Positions 32,476 to 40,508 of a stretch of DNA of 64,000 nucleotides are shown here, one piece after another; within the stretch, counting starts at the first letter, position 1; each line of letters opens with the position of its first letter. The stretch is from CAJFUR01 sp904420575 (GTDB taxonomy: Bacteria; Actinomycetota; Coriobacteriia; Coriobacteriales; Eggerthellaceae). Under the pieces are notes generated by a model. It saw only the letters and a program-made list of their open reading frames with translations, was not told the DNA's origin and searched no databases. Both the position numbers and the translations under genes were made by a program. Location: NCBI GenBank assembly GCA_965119745.1, contig OZ221973.1:2914001-2978000 (forward strand). Direction: 5' to 3'.

Positions 32476-34434
32476 ATGTCCGACAAGCTCGCACGAGCTC
32501 GACATAGAAAGCTCGACGACGGCCCGGACGCCGCCGAAGACAAGCTTTCGCGCGCGCGGCACCGGCGCCTGCCAGCCGCCGGCGACGCTAGTGCCGGCGC
32601 CGTGCGCGCGGCCGGCGCAGGTGTCGCCGGCAGAGGAGCCGAGCGCCTGGGCGCCCATGGACGGCCCTCCGCACGCAAAGGCGCCTTCGCGCAGGGCGCG
32701 GACGTCGAGGAGGCCGCCGAAACCGAGGCCGTGCGCTTCGCCGGCGCCGCAGCCGAAGGAGACGTGGCCACGCCCCCCGTCGAGGTCCTGGACGAGAACG
32801 GCGAACCCGCCGCCGGATCGGCGCGCATGGGCACCGTCAGCGCGTCGGCGGGCATCATGAGCGTGTGCGTGCTGCTTTCGCGCATCACCGGGTTCGCGCG
32901 GACGTGGGCAATGGCGTTCGCCTTGGGTTCCACGTTCCTTTCCAGTTCCTACCAGGTGGCCAACAACCTGCCCAACATGCTCTACGAGCTGGTCATGGCC
33001 GGCATGCTGGTGACTGCGTTCTTGCCCGTCTACATTTCCGTGAAGAAGAAGCTGGGCGATGCGGCCGGCAACGAATACGCCTCGAACCTGCTGACCATCG
33101 TCACGGCGCTTCTGGGCGCCGTGTCGCTTCTCGGCATCCTGTTCCCCCAGGCCATCGTCTACACCCAGACGTTCTATTCCGATCAGGACACCATGGGCAC
33201 GGCCGTGTTCTTCTTCCAGTTCTTCGCCATCCAGACCGTGTTCTACGGCGGGTCGTCCATCCTGTCGGGTCTGCTCAACGCCAACCGCGACTACTTCTGG
33301 TCCACCGTGGCCCCTGTGGCGAACAACCTCATCGTCATCGCCACGTTCGTGCTGTTCGCACTGGTTTCGCCCGCAAACCCCACGCTCGCGCTCTACATCA
33401 TCGCCATCGGCAACCCCTTGGGCGTGGCCGCGCAGATGCTCATCCAGATGCCGGCGCTCAGGCGCAACGGCATCCGCCTGCGCCCGCGCGTGAACCTGCG
33501 CGACCCGGCGCTGCGCGACACGGTGGCCCTGGGAGCACCGACCATCATCGTGATGGTATGCTCGTTCGTCACGGTGTCGGTCATGAACGCCGCGTCGTAC
33601 TGCTTCGCCGACGACGGCCCCTCCATCATCACCTATGCGCGCCTGTGGTACGCCCTGCCGTATTCGCTTCTGGCCATCCCCATCACCACGGCCCTGTTCA
33701 CGGAGCTGACGCACCTGCACGAGGACGGCGACCACGACGGGTTCGTGCGCGCCGTGACCAGCGGCACGAGCCAGATCATGTTTCTTCTGATCCCCTTCGC
33801 GCTGTATCTGGTGGTGTTCGCCTTCCCCCTGGTCACGCTCTACCATTTCGGCGCCTTCACCATGGACAACGTCGCGCAGATCGCCGCTTTTCTGGCCGGG
33901 CTCGCGGCGGCGCTGCCGCTGTACGGCGTGAGCTCGTATTTGCAGAAGGTGTTCAGCAGCCTGCGCAAGATGGGCGTCTTCGCCCTGGCGAGCGTGATAG
34001 CCAGCGTCGTGCAGGTGGCGCTCACCATGCTGGCCGTGTTTGCCTTCCAGCAAGGCGCGTCCGTCCCCATCGAGAGCATCGCGTGGGCGTCGGTCACGTT
34101 CTATCTGGTGGCCGACATGGCCGCGTTCGTCTACCTGAAGCGACGGTTCGGACACGTGGGCATCACGTCCATCGTGCGGGCCTGCGTGCTGGGCACGCTG
34201 CTGGGCGGTGCGGGCGCGCTGGCGGGCTTCGGCATGCTGCAGGGGCTCCAGTTCGTCTTCGGCGCCTTGAGCGGGTCCATCCCCCAGGCGTTTTTGTACG
34301 TGGTCGCAGGGGGCGTGGTCAGCCTGGCCGTCACGTTCGGCCTCGCCGTGAAACTGCGCCTGCCCGAGGCTTCGTTTATAATGGACATCGTCGGCAAGGT
34401 CACGCGGCGCTTTGGCCGCAAGCGCGCCCGCTAG
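32476..34434 (+). CDS. murJ: MurJ (MviN) lipid II flippase with extended N-terminal tail
   Basis: Flips lipid II across the membrane. About 14 hydrophobic spans from residue 120 on. The opening SASAGIMSVCVLLSRITGFAR and NNLPNMLYELVMAGMLVTAF are the MurJ signature, with a conserved Arg in the first span. Total 652 residues. The first ~115 form a charged, low-complexity cytoplasmic tail in which DKLARARHRKL (3-13) recurs as DKLSRARHRRL (22-32). Such tails in actinobacterial MurJ proteins are protein-interaction regions, but this motif pair is not one I know. Divergent from alr. Confidence 0.94.
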   Translation: MSDKLARARHRKLDDGPDAAEDKLSRARHRRLPAAGDASAGAVRAAGAGVAGRGAERLGAHGRPSARKGAFAQGADVEEAAETEAVRFAGAAAEGDVATPPVEVLDENGEPAAGSARMGTVSASAGIMSVCVLLSRITGFARTWAMAFALGSTFLSSSYQVANNLPNMLYELVMAGMLVTAFLPVYISVKKKLGDAAGNEYASNLLTIVTALLGAVSLLGILFPQAIVYTQTFYSDQDTMGTAVFFFQFFAIQTVFYGGSSILSGLLNANRDYFWSTVAPVANNLIVIATFVLFALVSPANPTLALYIIAIGNPLGVAAQMLIQMPALRRNGIRLRPRVNLRDPALRDTVALGAPTIIVMVCSFVTVSVMNAASYCFADDGPSIITYARLWYALPYSLLAIPITTALFTELTHLHEDGDHDGFVRAVTSGTSQIMFLLIPFALYLVVFAFPLVTLYHFGAFTMDNVAQIAAFLAGLAAALPLYGVSSYLQKVFSSLRKMGVFALASVIASVVQVALTMLAVFAFQQGASVPIESIAWASVTFYLVADMAAFVYLKRRFGHVGITSIVRACVLGTLLGGAGALAGFGMLQGLQFVFGALSGSIPQAFLYVVAGGVVSLAVTFGLAVKLRLPEASFIMDIVGKVTRRFGRKRAR

Positions 34435-34639
34435 CCATATCCGCCGTGCGAAGCGTCCCCGCGCTGCGGCCGGCACCTGCGGGCCGCACGGCGCAGAGGC
34501 AGGCAGGCGGCGCACAGCGCGGCCACGACGGGCAGCGCGGAAACGGGCGGTGTGCCGGATGGCCGCCCCGAGCGCGAACCGGCCGCGCACAGAGGCTTTC
34601 TGCCGCGCAAACGAACAGCAGAGATGGGAGAACGAACGC

Positions 34640-35962
34640 ATGCCAACCGAACCGATGCCCCCCGCCCCGCAGGAAGGGCACGCCGAGCCGCTCATGGCGG
34701 AAGACGAGGTCGCCTGGCGTCTCGTGCCCGTCATCGTGGGCGGCACGTTCCTTTCGTACAGCTACGTGCGCGAGTTCCACCGCGCCTACGGCATAACGCG
34801 CTGCATCGTGGTGCTGGGCAAGGAGATCAAGATGCTCACGTCCAGCCGCTTCACCGACTGCCGCATCGTGCCGGAGGCCGGCGAGACGGAAGGCCTCACC
34901 TGCGCGCTGGAAAAGATCGCCGGCGAGCTGCGCGCCGAAGACCCGCGCCTCGTGCCGCTGGCGCTGGGTTGCGACGACCGCCACGCCCTGATCTTCTCGC
35001 AGAACAGGGACCGTCTGGAAGCTGCCGGCTATGTGGTCCCCTGCAACGACCACGACATGCTGGAAGCCGTCTCCCTCAAGCATCGCTTCTACGAGCTGTG
35101 CGAGGAACTGGACGTCCCCTATCCGAAGGCGCGCTACTTCGACTGCAGCGAGAACGGCCCCGAAGAGCTGCCGGTGGACGAGTTCGCCTATCCGCTGTTC
35201 GCCAAGCCTTCCGACACCACGCTGTTCCAGAACGCCGAAGTGGCCCACAAGCGCAAGGCGTACGAGATCGAGTCCCCCGAAGAGCTGGCCCGTGTCTGGA
35301 GCGACGTGCGCGCGTCCGACTACGACGGCGAGCTGGTGGTGCAGGACTTCATACCCGGCGGCGACGAGAACCTGCGCATCCTCAACACCTTCTCCGACGG
35401 CGAAGGCAACATCCGCGCGGTCTCGGGCGGCGTCGTGTGCCTGCAGGACCACAATCCCGCCGCGCTGGGGAACCCTCTGTGCATCATCGGAGAGCGCGAC
35501 GAGCAGGTGATCGAATGCGCGCAGCGCCTGCTCAGACGCTTGCGCTTCTCGGGATTCGCCAACTTCGACCTCAAGTACGACGAGCGCACCGGGCGCTGCT
35601 GCTTCTTCGAGATCAACATCCGCGCCGGACGCAGCACCTACTACATGAGCCTGGGCGGCGTGAACTTCGTCACGCTCCTGGTGGACGCCTACGTTCTGGG
35701 ACGCGAAGTTCCCTACACGGAGGCCTACGACCCGTTCGCCTACTGCTGCGTCCCCCCCGTCGTGCTCAGGCGCAGCATCACGGACGCCGAATGCCTCGAA
35801 CGAACGCTCGACCTGCGCAGGCGCACGAAGGACCCCTATCCGCTGCACTATGCGCCCGACACGCTCGCACACAACTTCTGGTCCTACGTGATGTACTTCA
35901 ACCAGATCCGCAAGTTCAAGCGCTTCTTCTGGGACACGGGCGGCAAGCAGTTCAAGGAGTAG
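34640..35962 (+). CDS. ATP-grasp ligase resembling D-aspartate ligase (Asl type)
   Basis: 440 residues. The start VPVIVGGTFLSYSYVREFHRA resembles enterococcal D-Asp ligase, which couples D-aspartate to the peptidoglycan stem. ATP-grasp features are the Lys in FAKPSDTTLF, the acidic adenine-side segment VVQDFIPGGDENLRIL, and the metal-binding FFEINIRAGRS near residue 330. Cytoplasmic. Neighbours are murJ upstream, an M23 endopeptidase downstream, and an Asp/Glu racemase two genes on. In Enterococcus faecium the ligase and an aspartate racemase are neighbours, so a similar pair is plausible here. The true substrate is unproven. The ATG at 34640 has GGGAG upstream. Confidence 0.75.
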   Translation: MPTEPMPPAPQEGHAEPLMAEDEVAWRLVPVIVGGTFLSYSYVREFHRAYGITRCIVVLGKEIKMLTSSRFTDCRIVPEAGETEGLTCALEKIAGELRAEDPRLVPLALGCDDRHALIFSQNRDRLEAAGYVVPCNDHDMLEAVSLKHRFYELCEELDVPYPKARYFDCSENGPEELPVDEFAYPLFAKPSDTTLFQNAEVAHKRKAYEIESPEELARVWSDVRASDYDGELVVQDFIPGGDENLRILNTFSDGEGNIRAVSGGVVCLQDHNPAALGNPLCIIGERDEQVIECAQRLLRRLRFSGFANFDLKYDERTGRCCFFEINIRAGRSTYYMSLGGVNFVTLLVDAYVLGREVPYTEAYDPFAYCCVPPVVLRRSITDAECLERTLDLRRRTKDPYPLHYAPDTLAHNFWSYVMYFNQIRKFKRFFWDTGGKQFKE

Positions 35963-36012
35963 CCTGTTTGCCGGCGCGCTGCGGCAACCGGCCTTGGCAG
36001 CGCCGGGCAGGC

Positions 36013-36055
36013 TGCCCCGCTTGCACGTGCCGGGCGGCACGCCCCGCTTGCACGT
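36013..36055. repeat. Short direct repeat downstream of the ATP-grasp gene
   Basis: CCCCGCTTGCACGT occurs twice, within 36013-36028 and 36040-36055, with a 27-bp period. Non-coding. Confidence 0.7.
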
Positions 36056-36081
36056 CGGACGAACCCGGCCACGCGCCAAAG

Positions 36082-36112
36082 AAGAAGCCTCCGCACGATG
36101 CGGAGGCTTCTT
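36082..36112. terminator. Bidirectional intrinsic terminator
   Basis: AAGAAGCCTCCGCA (36082-36095), loop CGA, exact complement (36099-36112), with A-rich and T-rich flanks. It separates the convergent ATP-grasp and M23 genes. Confidence 0.9.
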
Positions 36113-36157
36113 TCAGGTTGCGCTGTCTCTGCGGCTGCTGCGGAACGCGCAGAACGG

Positions 36158-37351
36158 TCAGAAGTTGATGTAGGCGCGCGGGTTCACGCAGGTGCCGTTG
36201 ATCTCGACGTTGAGGTGCAGGTGCGGGCCGGTCGAATTGCCCGTGGAGCCCACGTAGCCCACCACCTGTCCGGCGTCCACGTGCTGGCCCTGGGACACCG
36301 CATAGCCGCTCATGTGCTCGTACATGGTGCGCACGCCGCCGCCGTGGTTCACGATGACGGTCTGCCCGCCGCCGCCGTACCAGCCGACGTACTCCACCGT
36401 GCCGGCAGCGCAGGCGTAGATGGATGCGCCCATGTCGCCGGCCAGGTCGATGCCCGTATGGAACGTGCCCGACCATGGGCGCCATCCGAACTCGCTCGTC
36501 ACGCGGGCCCCAGGCAGCGGGTGGTTGAGCCCGACGCCGATGCTTCCCGGATATTCGGTCGAAGGGTCGTAGCCCCCGTTGGGGATCTGTGTCTGGGCCG
36601 CCAGGCGCGCGGCTTCCTCTTCGCGCTTCTTTGCGGCGTCGGCCTCCATGCGCTCTTCCTCTTCGCGGACCTGCAGCGCCATGATGTCCTCGGTCAGGCG
36701 GTTCACCTGTTCCTGCATGGATGCCTGGGCGGCTTCGTACTCCTTGCGAGCCGCTTCGGCCGCGGCCATCTCGTCGGCCGCCTTGGCCTTCTGCGCCTCG
36801 TATTCCTGCCGCGCCGCCTCCGCTTCGGCGCGGACGTCCTTGCTTTCCTGCACCAGGTCCTCGTCCTGCTTGACGATGCGGTCCATGGAGTCGAGCGTCG
36901 TCGTGAACTCCTTGAACGACGTTGCGCTCAGCACCACGTCCAGATACGAGAGCGAGCCACCGGTCTTGTAGAGGGAAACGGCGCGATCGCTCAGCTGTTC
37001 CTGCAGCTCGGCAATGCGCTTCTCGGCAGCGGCGACACGTTCGGCAGCCTCCTCGGCAGCGGCCGCGGCGGCGTCGTGCTCGGCAGAGGCGCGCTCGTAT
37101 TCGGCGTTGGCTTCGTTGAGCTGTGTCTGGAGCGCATCGATGTTGCGCAGGATCTCGTCGGCTTCGGCCTGTTTTTGGGCGGCCGACTCCGCCAGCTTGT
37201 CGGCCTCGGCCTCGTGTTCCGCGCTCGTTTCTGCGTACGCCGGAGGGGGCGATGAGACATTTAACGACACGAGCAGGGAAAACGTGAGGATGCCAGCCAT
37301 AATGAAAGACAATACGGCAGACAAGGTGCGTGGTGTGGTTAGAGTGTGCAT
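36158..37351 (-). CDS. Secreted M23 (LytM-type) endopeptidase with coiled-coil, NlpD/EnvC/RipA-like
   Basis: Cleaves or regulates cleavage of peptidoglycan cross-links. About 397 residues: a signal segment (VLSFIMAGILTFSLLVSLNV), a long Ala/Glu-rich coiled-coil (about 45-265), then a C-terminal LytM domain. The zinc ligands are visible as HTGIDLAG and HLHLNVE, so it should be catalytically active. The ATG at 37351 has AAGG six bases upstream; in-frame ATGs at 37384 and 37429 are less well placed. The coiled-coil suggests membrane or FtsX-type association. Confidence 0.92.
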   Translation of the reverse strand: MHTLTTPRTLSAVLSFIMAGILTFSLLVSLNVSSPPPAYAETSAEHEAEADKLAESAAQKQAEADEILRNIDALQTQLNEANAEYERASAEHDAAAAAAEEAAERVAAAEKRIAELQEQLSDRAVSLYKTGGSLSYLDVVLSATSFKEFTTTLDSMDRIVKQDEDLVQESKDVRAEAEAARQEYEAQKAKAADEMAAAEAARKEYEAAQASMQEQVNRLTEDIMALQVREEEERMEADAAKKREEEAARLAAQTQIPNGGYDPSTEYPGSIGVGLNHPLPGARVTSEFGWRPWSGTFHTGIDLAGDMGASIYACAAGTVEYVGWYGGGGQTVIVNHGGGVRTMYEHMSGYAVSQGQHVDAGQVVGYVGSTGNSTGPHLHLNVEINGTCVNPRAYINF

Positions 37352-37475
37352 ATGCGCCTTTTCTGTATCGAAACTCGAATACATGACGAGATGATAGCAA
37401 GGCTTCCACAGGTGCGCCAACCGTTTCAACTAAACCACACAAGCGCCAGAAGGCGCAAGCCCGGCAGCGGGCGCA

Positions 37476-38198
37476 TCAGACGTAGCTCGCGCGCAGGTCG
37501 CAGGCCGGGGCGCCGCATTCCTGCACGCAGCGCCACGCGAGCACGTCGAGAGCGTCGACCACGGGAGCGCCGCGATGCCGCGCAGGCGTTGACAACACCG
37601 AAAGCTCGGTGCAGCCGAGCACCACCCCGTCGCAGCCCGCGGCCGCCACGGCGTCCAGCATGCCGAGCACGTCTTCCTGCGGCACGGGACGGCCGGCCTT
37701 CACGCCGTCGTAGATGATGCCCATGACTTCGCGCTGCGACTCGTCGGGAGGGACGACGACCGCGAGCCCCTCTTCCGCGAGCGCATCCTGGTAGACCCGG
37801 GCCGCCAGCGTGCCGTCGGTCGCCAGCACGCCCACGTTCGTGCAGCCGAGGTCGTGCAGGAAAGCGGCCGTCTCACGCGGCATGTCGACGATGCGCGCCC
37901 GGGCCAGCCGCTCGCGCACCTCTTCTGCGCGGGCATGGGCGGTGTTGCAAGGCATGGCGAGCACCGTGCATCCCAGCGCCTCGAGGTCGCGCGCCATGTC
38001 CACGAGCGCCGGCACGAACGAGGGAGCGTCCGGCCTGCCCAGCAGGAAAGCCGTGCGGTCGGGCACCGAAGGACGGTTCAGCACGGTCACGTCCAGGTGG
38101 TCTTGGTCGCGGTCGGCCGCCGTGAGTTCGACGATGCGCGACAGGAGGCGGGCCGTGGCGGCGGGGCCCATGCCGCCGATGATTCCCAGCTTTTCCAT
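37476..38198 (-). CDS. Aspartate/glutamate racemase family protein
   Basis: Cofactor-independent racemase making D-Asp or D-Glu. 240 residues. Both catalytic cysteines are present: AMPCNTAHA near residue 83 and VLGCTELSVLS near residue 197. The start MEKLGIIGGMGPAATARLL is typical of the aspartate-racemase branch (RacX/YgeA) rather than MurI. Proximity to the D-Asp-ligase-like gene suggests that it supplies D-aspartate. Its promoter appears to lie inside the inverted-repeat element at 38365-38466. Confidence 0.88.
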   Translation of the reverse strand: MEKLGIIGGMGPAATARLLSRIVELTAADRDQDHLDVTVLNRPSVPDRTAFLLGRPDAPSFVPALVDMARDLEALGCTVLAMPCNTAHARAEEVRERLARARIVDMPRETAAFLHDLGCTNVGVLATDGTLAARVYQDALAEEGLAVVVPPDESQREVMGIIYDGVKAGRPVPQEDVLGMLDAVAAAGCDGVVLGCTELSVLSTPARHRGAPVVDALDVLAWRCVQECGAPACDLRASYV

Positions 38199-38251
38199 GC
38201 GCTATCACAGATCCCTTCTGCCGTCGCACGCGGCACGCACGGCTCGTCGCA

Positions 38252-38351
38252 CCAGCATTCCGCTGGTCGCACGCGTGCCGCAACTCAGACGCGCCTGGAA
38301 GTCCCGGTGTTCCAAATTCCAGCCTTCCGCAGGTCGCACGCGTGCCGCAAC
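38252..38351. repeat. Two 33-nt direct repeats separated by 34 nt
   Basis: 38252-38284 and 38319-38351 match at 31 of 33 positions; both contain GGTCGCACGCGTGCCGCAAC. A degenerate third GTCGCACGCG word lies at 38223. Only two good copies, irregular spacing and no cas genes, so not a CRISPR array. Confidence 0.85.
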
Positions 38352-38364
38352 GGACGCCCATTCA

Positions 38365-38466
38365 TGCAAAACGGGACTTTTTTGCCAACCCGAAACAAGG
38401 CAATTGACCTGGTAGAACAAACTATAATGCCAGATCAGAGGGCTGGCAAAAAATCACTGTTTTGCA
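38365..38466. mobile_element. Miniature element with 27-nt imperfect inverted ends
   Basis: Ends 38365-38391 and 38440-38466 are complementary at 22 of 27 positions; both share TGCAAAAC at the outer edge and TTTTTTGCCA inside. The 102-bp unit is AT-rich compared with its flanks, resembling a MITE. No target-site duplication is obvious. Confidence 0.65.
38421..38449 (-). promoter_or_regulatory. Promoter inside the inverted-end element, reading to the racemase
   Basis: Minus-strand -35 TTGCCA (38449-38444), a 17-nt spacer, -10 TATAGT (38426-38421). The -35 is part of the right inverted end. Confidence 0.65.
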
Positions 38467-38621
38467 CGCTTCCACTTCCCTCTTTGGCTTCGCCGCGCAG
38501 GTCCGCGCCGCTGCGCCGGCCATCCCTGCCGTGCCTGCGTCCGTGCCGCTTCGCCGTGCAGGCGACCGTGCCGCTACGCCGGCGATCCCTGTTCGCCGGC
38601 CATGCCATCCCCGCCGCGCCG

Positions 38622-39392
38622 TCACACCGGGCGGCGATGGCCTTCCTCGGTCGTGAGGACGAGCGGGCCGTCCTCGGTGATGGCCACCGTCTTCTCGAAG
38701 TGCGCCGAGGGCTTCCCGTCGCGCGTGCATACCAGCCAACCGTCGGGCATCTGACGCGTCTTGTACGTGCCCAGGTTGATCATGGGCTCGATGGCCAGCA
38801 CCATCCCCGGCTCCAGCTTGATGCCGGTGTGGCGATGCCCGTAGTTGGGCACGTTGGGGTCTTCGTGCATGTTGCGGCCGATGCCATGCCCCACGTACTC
38901 GCGCACCACGCCGTAGCCTTCCGCCTCGGCGATCTCCTGAACGGCCGCCCCGATGTCGCCCAGGCGGTTGCCCGGACGCGCGGCATCGAGGCCGGCCCAC
39001 ATGCACTTCTCCGTGGTCTCGAGCAAGTGCTGCTTTTCGGGGGAGATGGAGCCCACGGCGTAGGTCCAGGCGTTGTCGCCCACCCAGCCGTCCACCACGG
39101 CGCCGGTGTCGATGGAGATGATGTCGCCCTCCTTGAGGACCACGGCGGCCGACGGGATGCCATGGACGATCTGCTCGTTGACCGACGCGCAGATGGAGCC
39201 GGGGAACCCGCCGTATCCCTTGAACGCGGGCACGCCGCCTTCCAGACGGATGAGCGTCTCGGCGAACTCGTCGAGCTCGAGCGTCGACACGCCCGGCTGC
39301 ACGCGCTTGCCCACCTCGCGCAGCACTTTGGCCGAGATGCGGCCCGCTTCCTTCATGGCCTCGATCTCGGCAGGGGACTTCTTGATGATCAT
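38622..39392 (-). CDS. map: Methionine aminopeptidase, type I
   Basis: Removes the N-terminal Met from nascent proteins. 256 residues, standard type I length. Catalytic and metal residues are visible: His in NEQIVHGIPS, the two Asp in ISIDTGAVVDGWVGDNAW, His in YVGHGIGRNMHED, and the two Glu in LAIEPMINLG and ITEDGPLVLT. The ATG at 39392 starts MIIKKSPAEIEAMKEAG. It is not next to adk/secY/infA, its common partners, so it may be a second copy; this cannot be settled from one window. Confidence 0.97.
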   Translation of the reverse strand: MIIKKSPAEIEAMKEAGRISAKVLREVGKRVQPGVSTLELDEFAETLIRLEGGVPAFKGYGGFPGSICASVNEQIVHGIPSAAVVLKEGDIISIDTGAVVDGWVGDNAWTYAVGSISPEKQHLLETTEKCMWAGLDAARPGNRLGDIGAAVQEIAEAEGYGVVREYVGHGIGRNMHEDPNVPNYGHRHTGIKLEPGMVLAIEPMINLGTYKTRQMPDGWLVCTRDGKPSAHFEKTVAITEDGPLVLTTEEGHRRPV

Positions 39393-39753
39393 GCGCCTTG
39401 CACCTTCCTTGTGCCTGCCCGTTGTTTCGCCGAACAGTATAGCATTCGCTATCGCAGTTCAAACAAGGAAAACGAAAGCCTCACGCAACGGCGCGGGCAG
39501 GGGCGGGCAGCACGCGGGCGGGCGGAGAGCGTGGAAGCCGCGAATGCAAGGATGGGCGCGGAGAGCAGCGCGGCAGCGGAGAGCATGGGCAGCGGGCGGC
39601 GTGAGCAGAACGCGCGGCATGCGCTTGTGCGAACAGGCACAGGCGGAGCGCGAGCAGGGCGCAGGGCGCGAGGCGCCGCGGCCCAGCGCGCCCGCAAGAG
39701 CGAGGCGCCTCGGCCCTGCGCGCCTGCAAGAAGAAGGCCTGCCGAAGCAGGCC
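39393..39753. other. GC-rich intergenic region, no gene
   Basis: 361 nt between map and the CW protein gene. Purine-rich on the plus strand, with many AGCGCGGC-type words and imperfect repeats of GCGAGGCGCC. Nothing coding is supported. A terminator closes it at 39734. Confidence 0.5.
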
Positions 39754-39755
39754 TT
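39734..39755 (-). terminator. Intrinsic terminator of the CW protein gene
   Basis: AAGGCCTGC (39734-39742), loop CGAA, exact complement (39747-39755). The minus strand then reads TTCTTCTTGC. It overlaps the stop codon at 39754. Confidence 0.8.
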
Positions 39756-40044
39756 ACAGCAGGAAGCGGTTGGGATTGCCAGGACGCGGTCCCCCGGCAT
39801 CGCCTTCGGCGACGTCGGGGCCGTTCTTCAGGAAGTGCTCGCAGAAGCGGCACACTTCCTTGATGGCCGCCTCGTAGTCACGTTCGGGATTGAGCAGCAG
39901 GCCGAAGTCGGACGCCACCACATGGGTCGCGCGGTGGCAGGCCGCGAAGTGGCAGTCGGCCGGACAGGGCTCCCCCGGCTGGTTGTGCGGGCAGCGCTCC
40001 ATCATCTCGTCGTCGCAGCCGCGTCGTTCCCAACAGTTCGCCAT
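39754..40044 (-). CDS. Small Cys-rich CW-motif protein
   Basis: 96 residues with about nine cysteines. It starts MANCWERRGC, the pattern of CW-type metal-binding domains, followed by CPHN, PCPADCHFAACH and a closing CRFC pair. The spacing suggests one or two iron-sulfur or zinc sites. No signal peptide, so cytoplasmic. The ATG at 40044 has AAAGGAGG upstream. It lies 35 nt after the NifU-like gene on the same strand, which supports a cluster-binding role. Function is not known. Confidence 0.8.
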   Translation of the reverse strand: MANCWERRGCDDEMMERCPHNQPGEPCPADCHFAACHRATHVVASDFGLLLNPERDYEAAIKEVCRFCEHFLKNGPDVAEGDAGGPRPGNPNRFLL

Positions 40045-40079
40045 GCCCTGCCGACCTCCTTTCCTTGGCTCCGTTCGCC

Positions 40080-40313
40080 CTAGTGGGCGGCGGGCACGAC
40101 CTTCGTCACGCCGGGAACGCGTTCCTTGAGGATGCGCTCGACGCCGTTCGCCAGCGTCATTTCGGACATGGGGCAGCCTTTGCACGCTCCTTGCAGCTCG
40201 ACCGTGACCACGCCGTCTTCGGCCACGTCGACCAGCTTCACGTCGCCGCCGTCGGCCTGCAGGCTGGGACGGATCAGTTCGAGCACGGCGGCCACGTCGG
40301 TCTTTTCAACCAT
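40080..40313 (-). CDS. NifU-like C-terminal (Nfu) iron-sulfur scaffold
   Basis: 77 residues, a stand-alone Nfu domain. The cluster-binding pair is in GACKGCPMSEMTL near residue 44, and the N-terminal motif LIRPSLQADGGDVKLVDV is the family hallmark. It carries or delivers [4Fe-4S] clusters to apoproteins in the cytoplasm. Its neighbour is the Cys-rich CW protein; both are read from one transcript. Reductases with Fe-S clusters in this genome are plausible clients. Confidence 0.94.
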   Translation of the reverse strand: MVEKTDVAAVLELIRPSLQADGGDVKLVDVAEDGVVTVELQGACKGCPMSEMTLANGVERILKERVPGVTKVVPAAH

Positions 40314-40508
40314 GGATGACTCCTTCGTTCATGGGGACTTTGCATTGTTCGCATAGTACCATAGCGTAACCTCGCCGCGGCGCAACCGACGAAAACGCCA
40401 TCGGCGCGAGCGGGGCGCCCTTTGCTGCGGACGGCGACGCAGCGGGCGGCAGCAACCATGCGCACGGGCGCCCATGCCCTTCCCCGCGGGCCCGCCCTCT
40501 TCCCCGGA

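Larger units (their letters stand above)
38199..38621. other. Repeat-rich intergenic region between racemase and map genes
   Basis: No gene. It contains two 33-nt direct repeats (38252, 38319), an inverted-end element (38365-38466) with an internal promoter, and a GC-rich stretch (about 38490-38620) with repeated GCCGG/GATCCCTG words downstream of map. Confidence 0.7.

Noticed and set aside
38252..38351. Two 33-nt repeats with a 34-nt gap, CRISPR-like in size
   Set aside because: Only two units with mismatches, a third degenerate word at irregular spacing, and no cas genes in the window.
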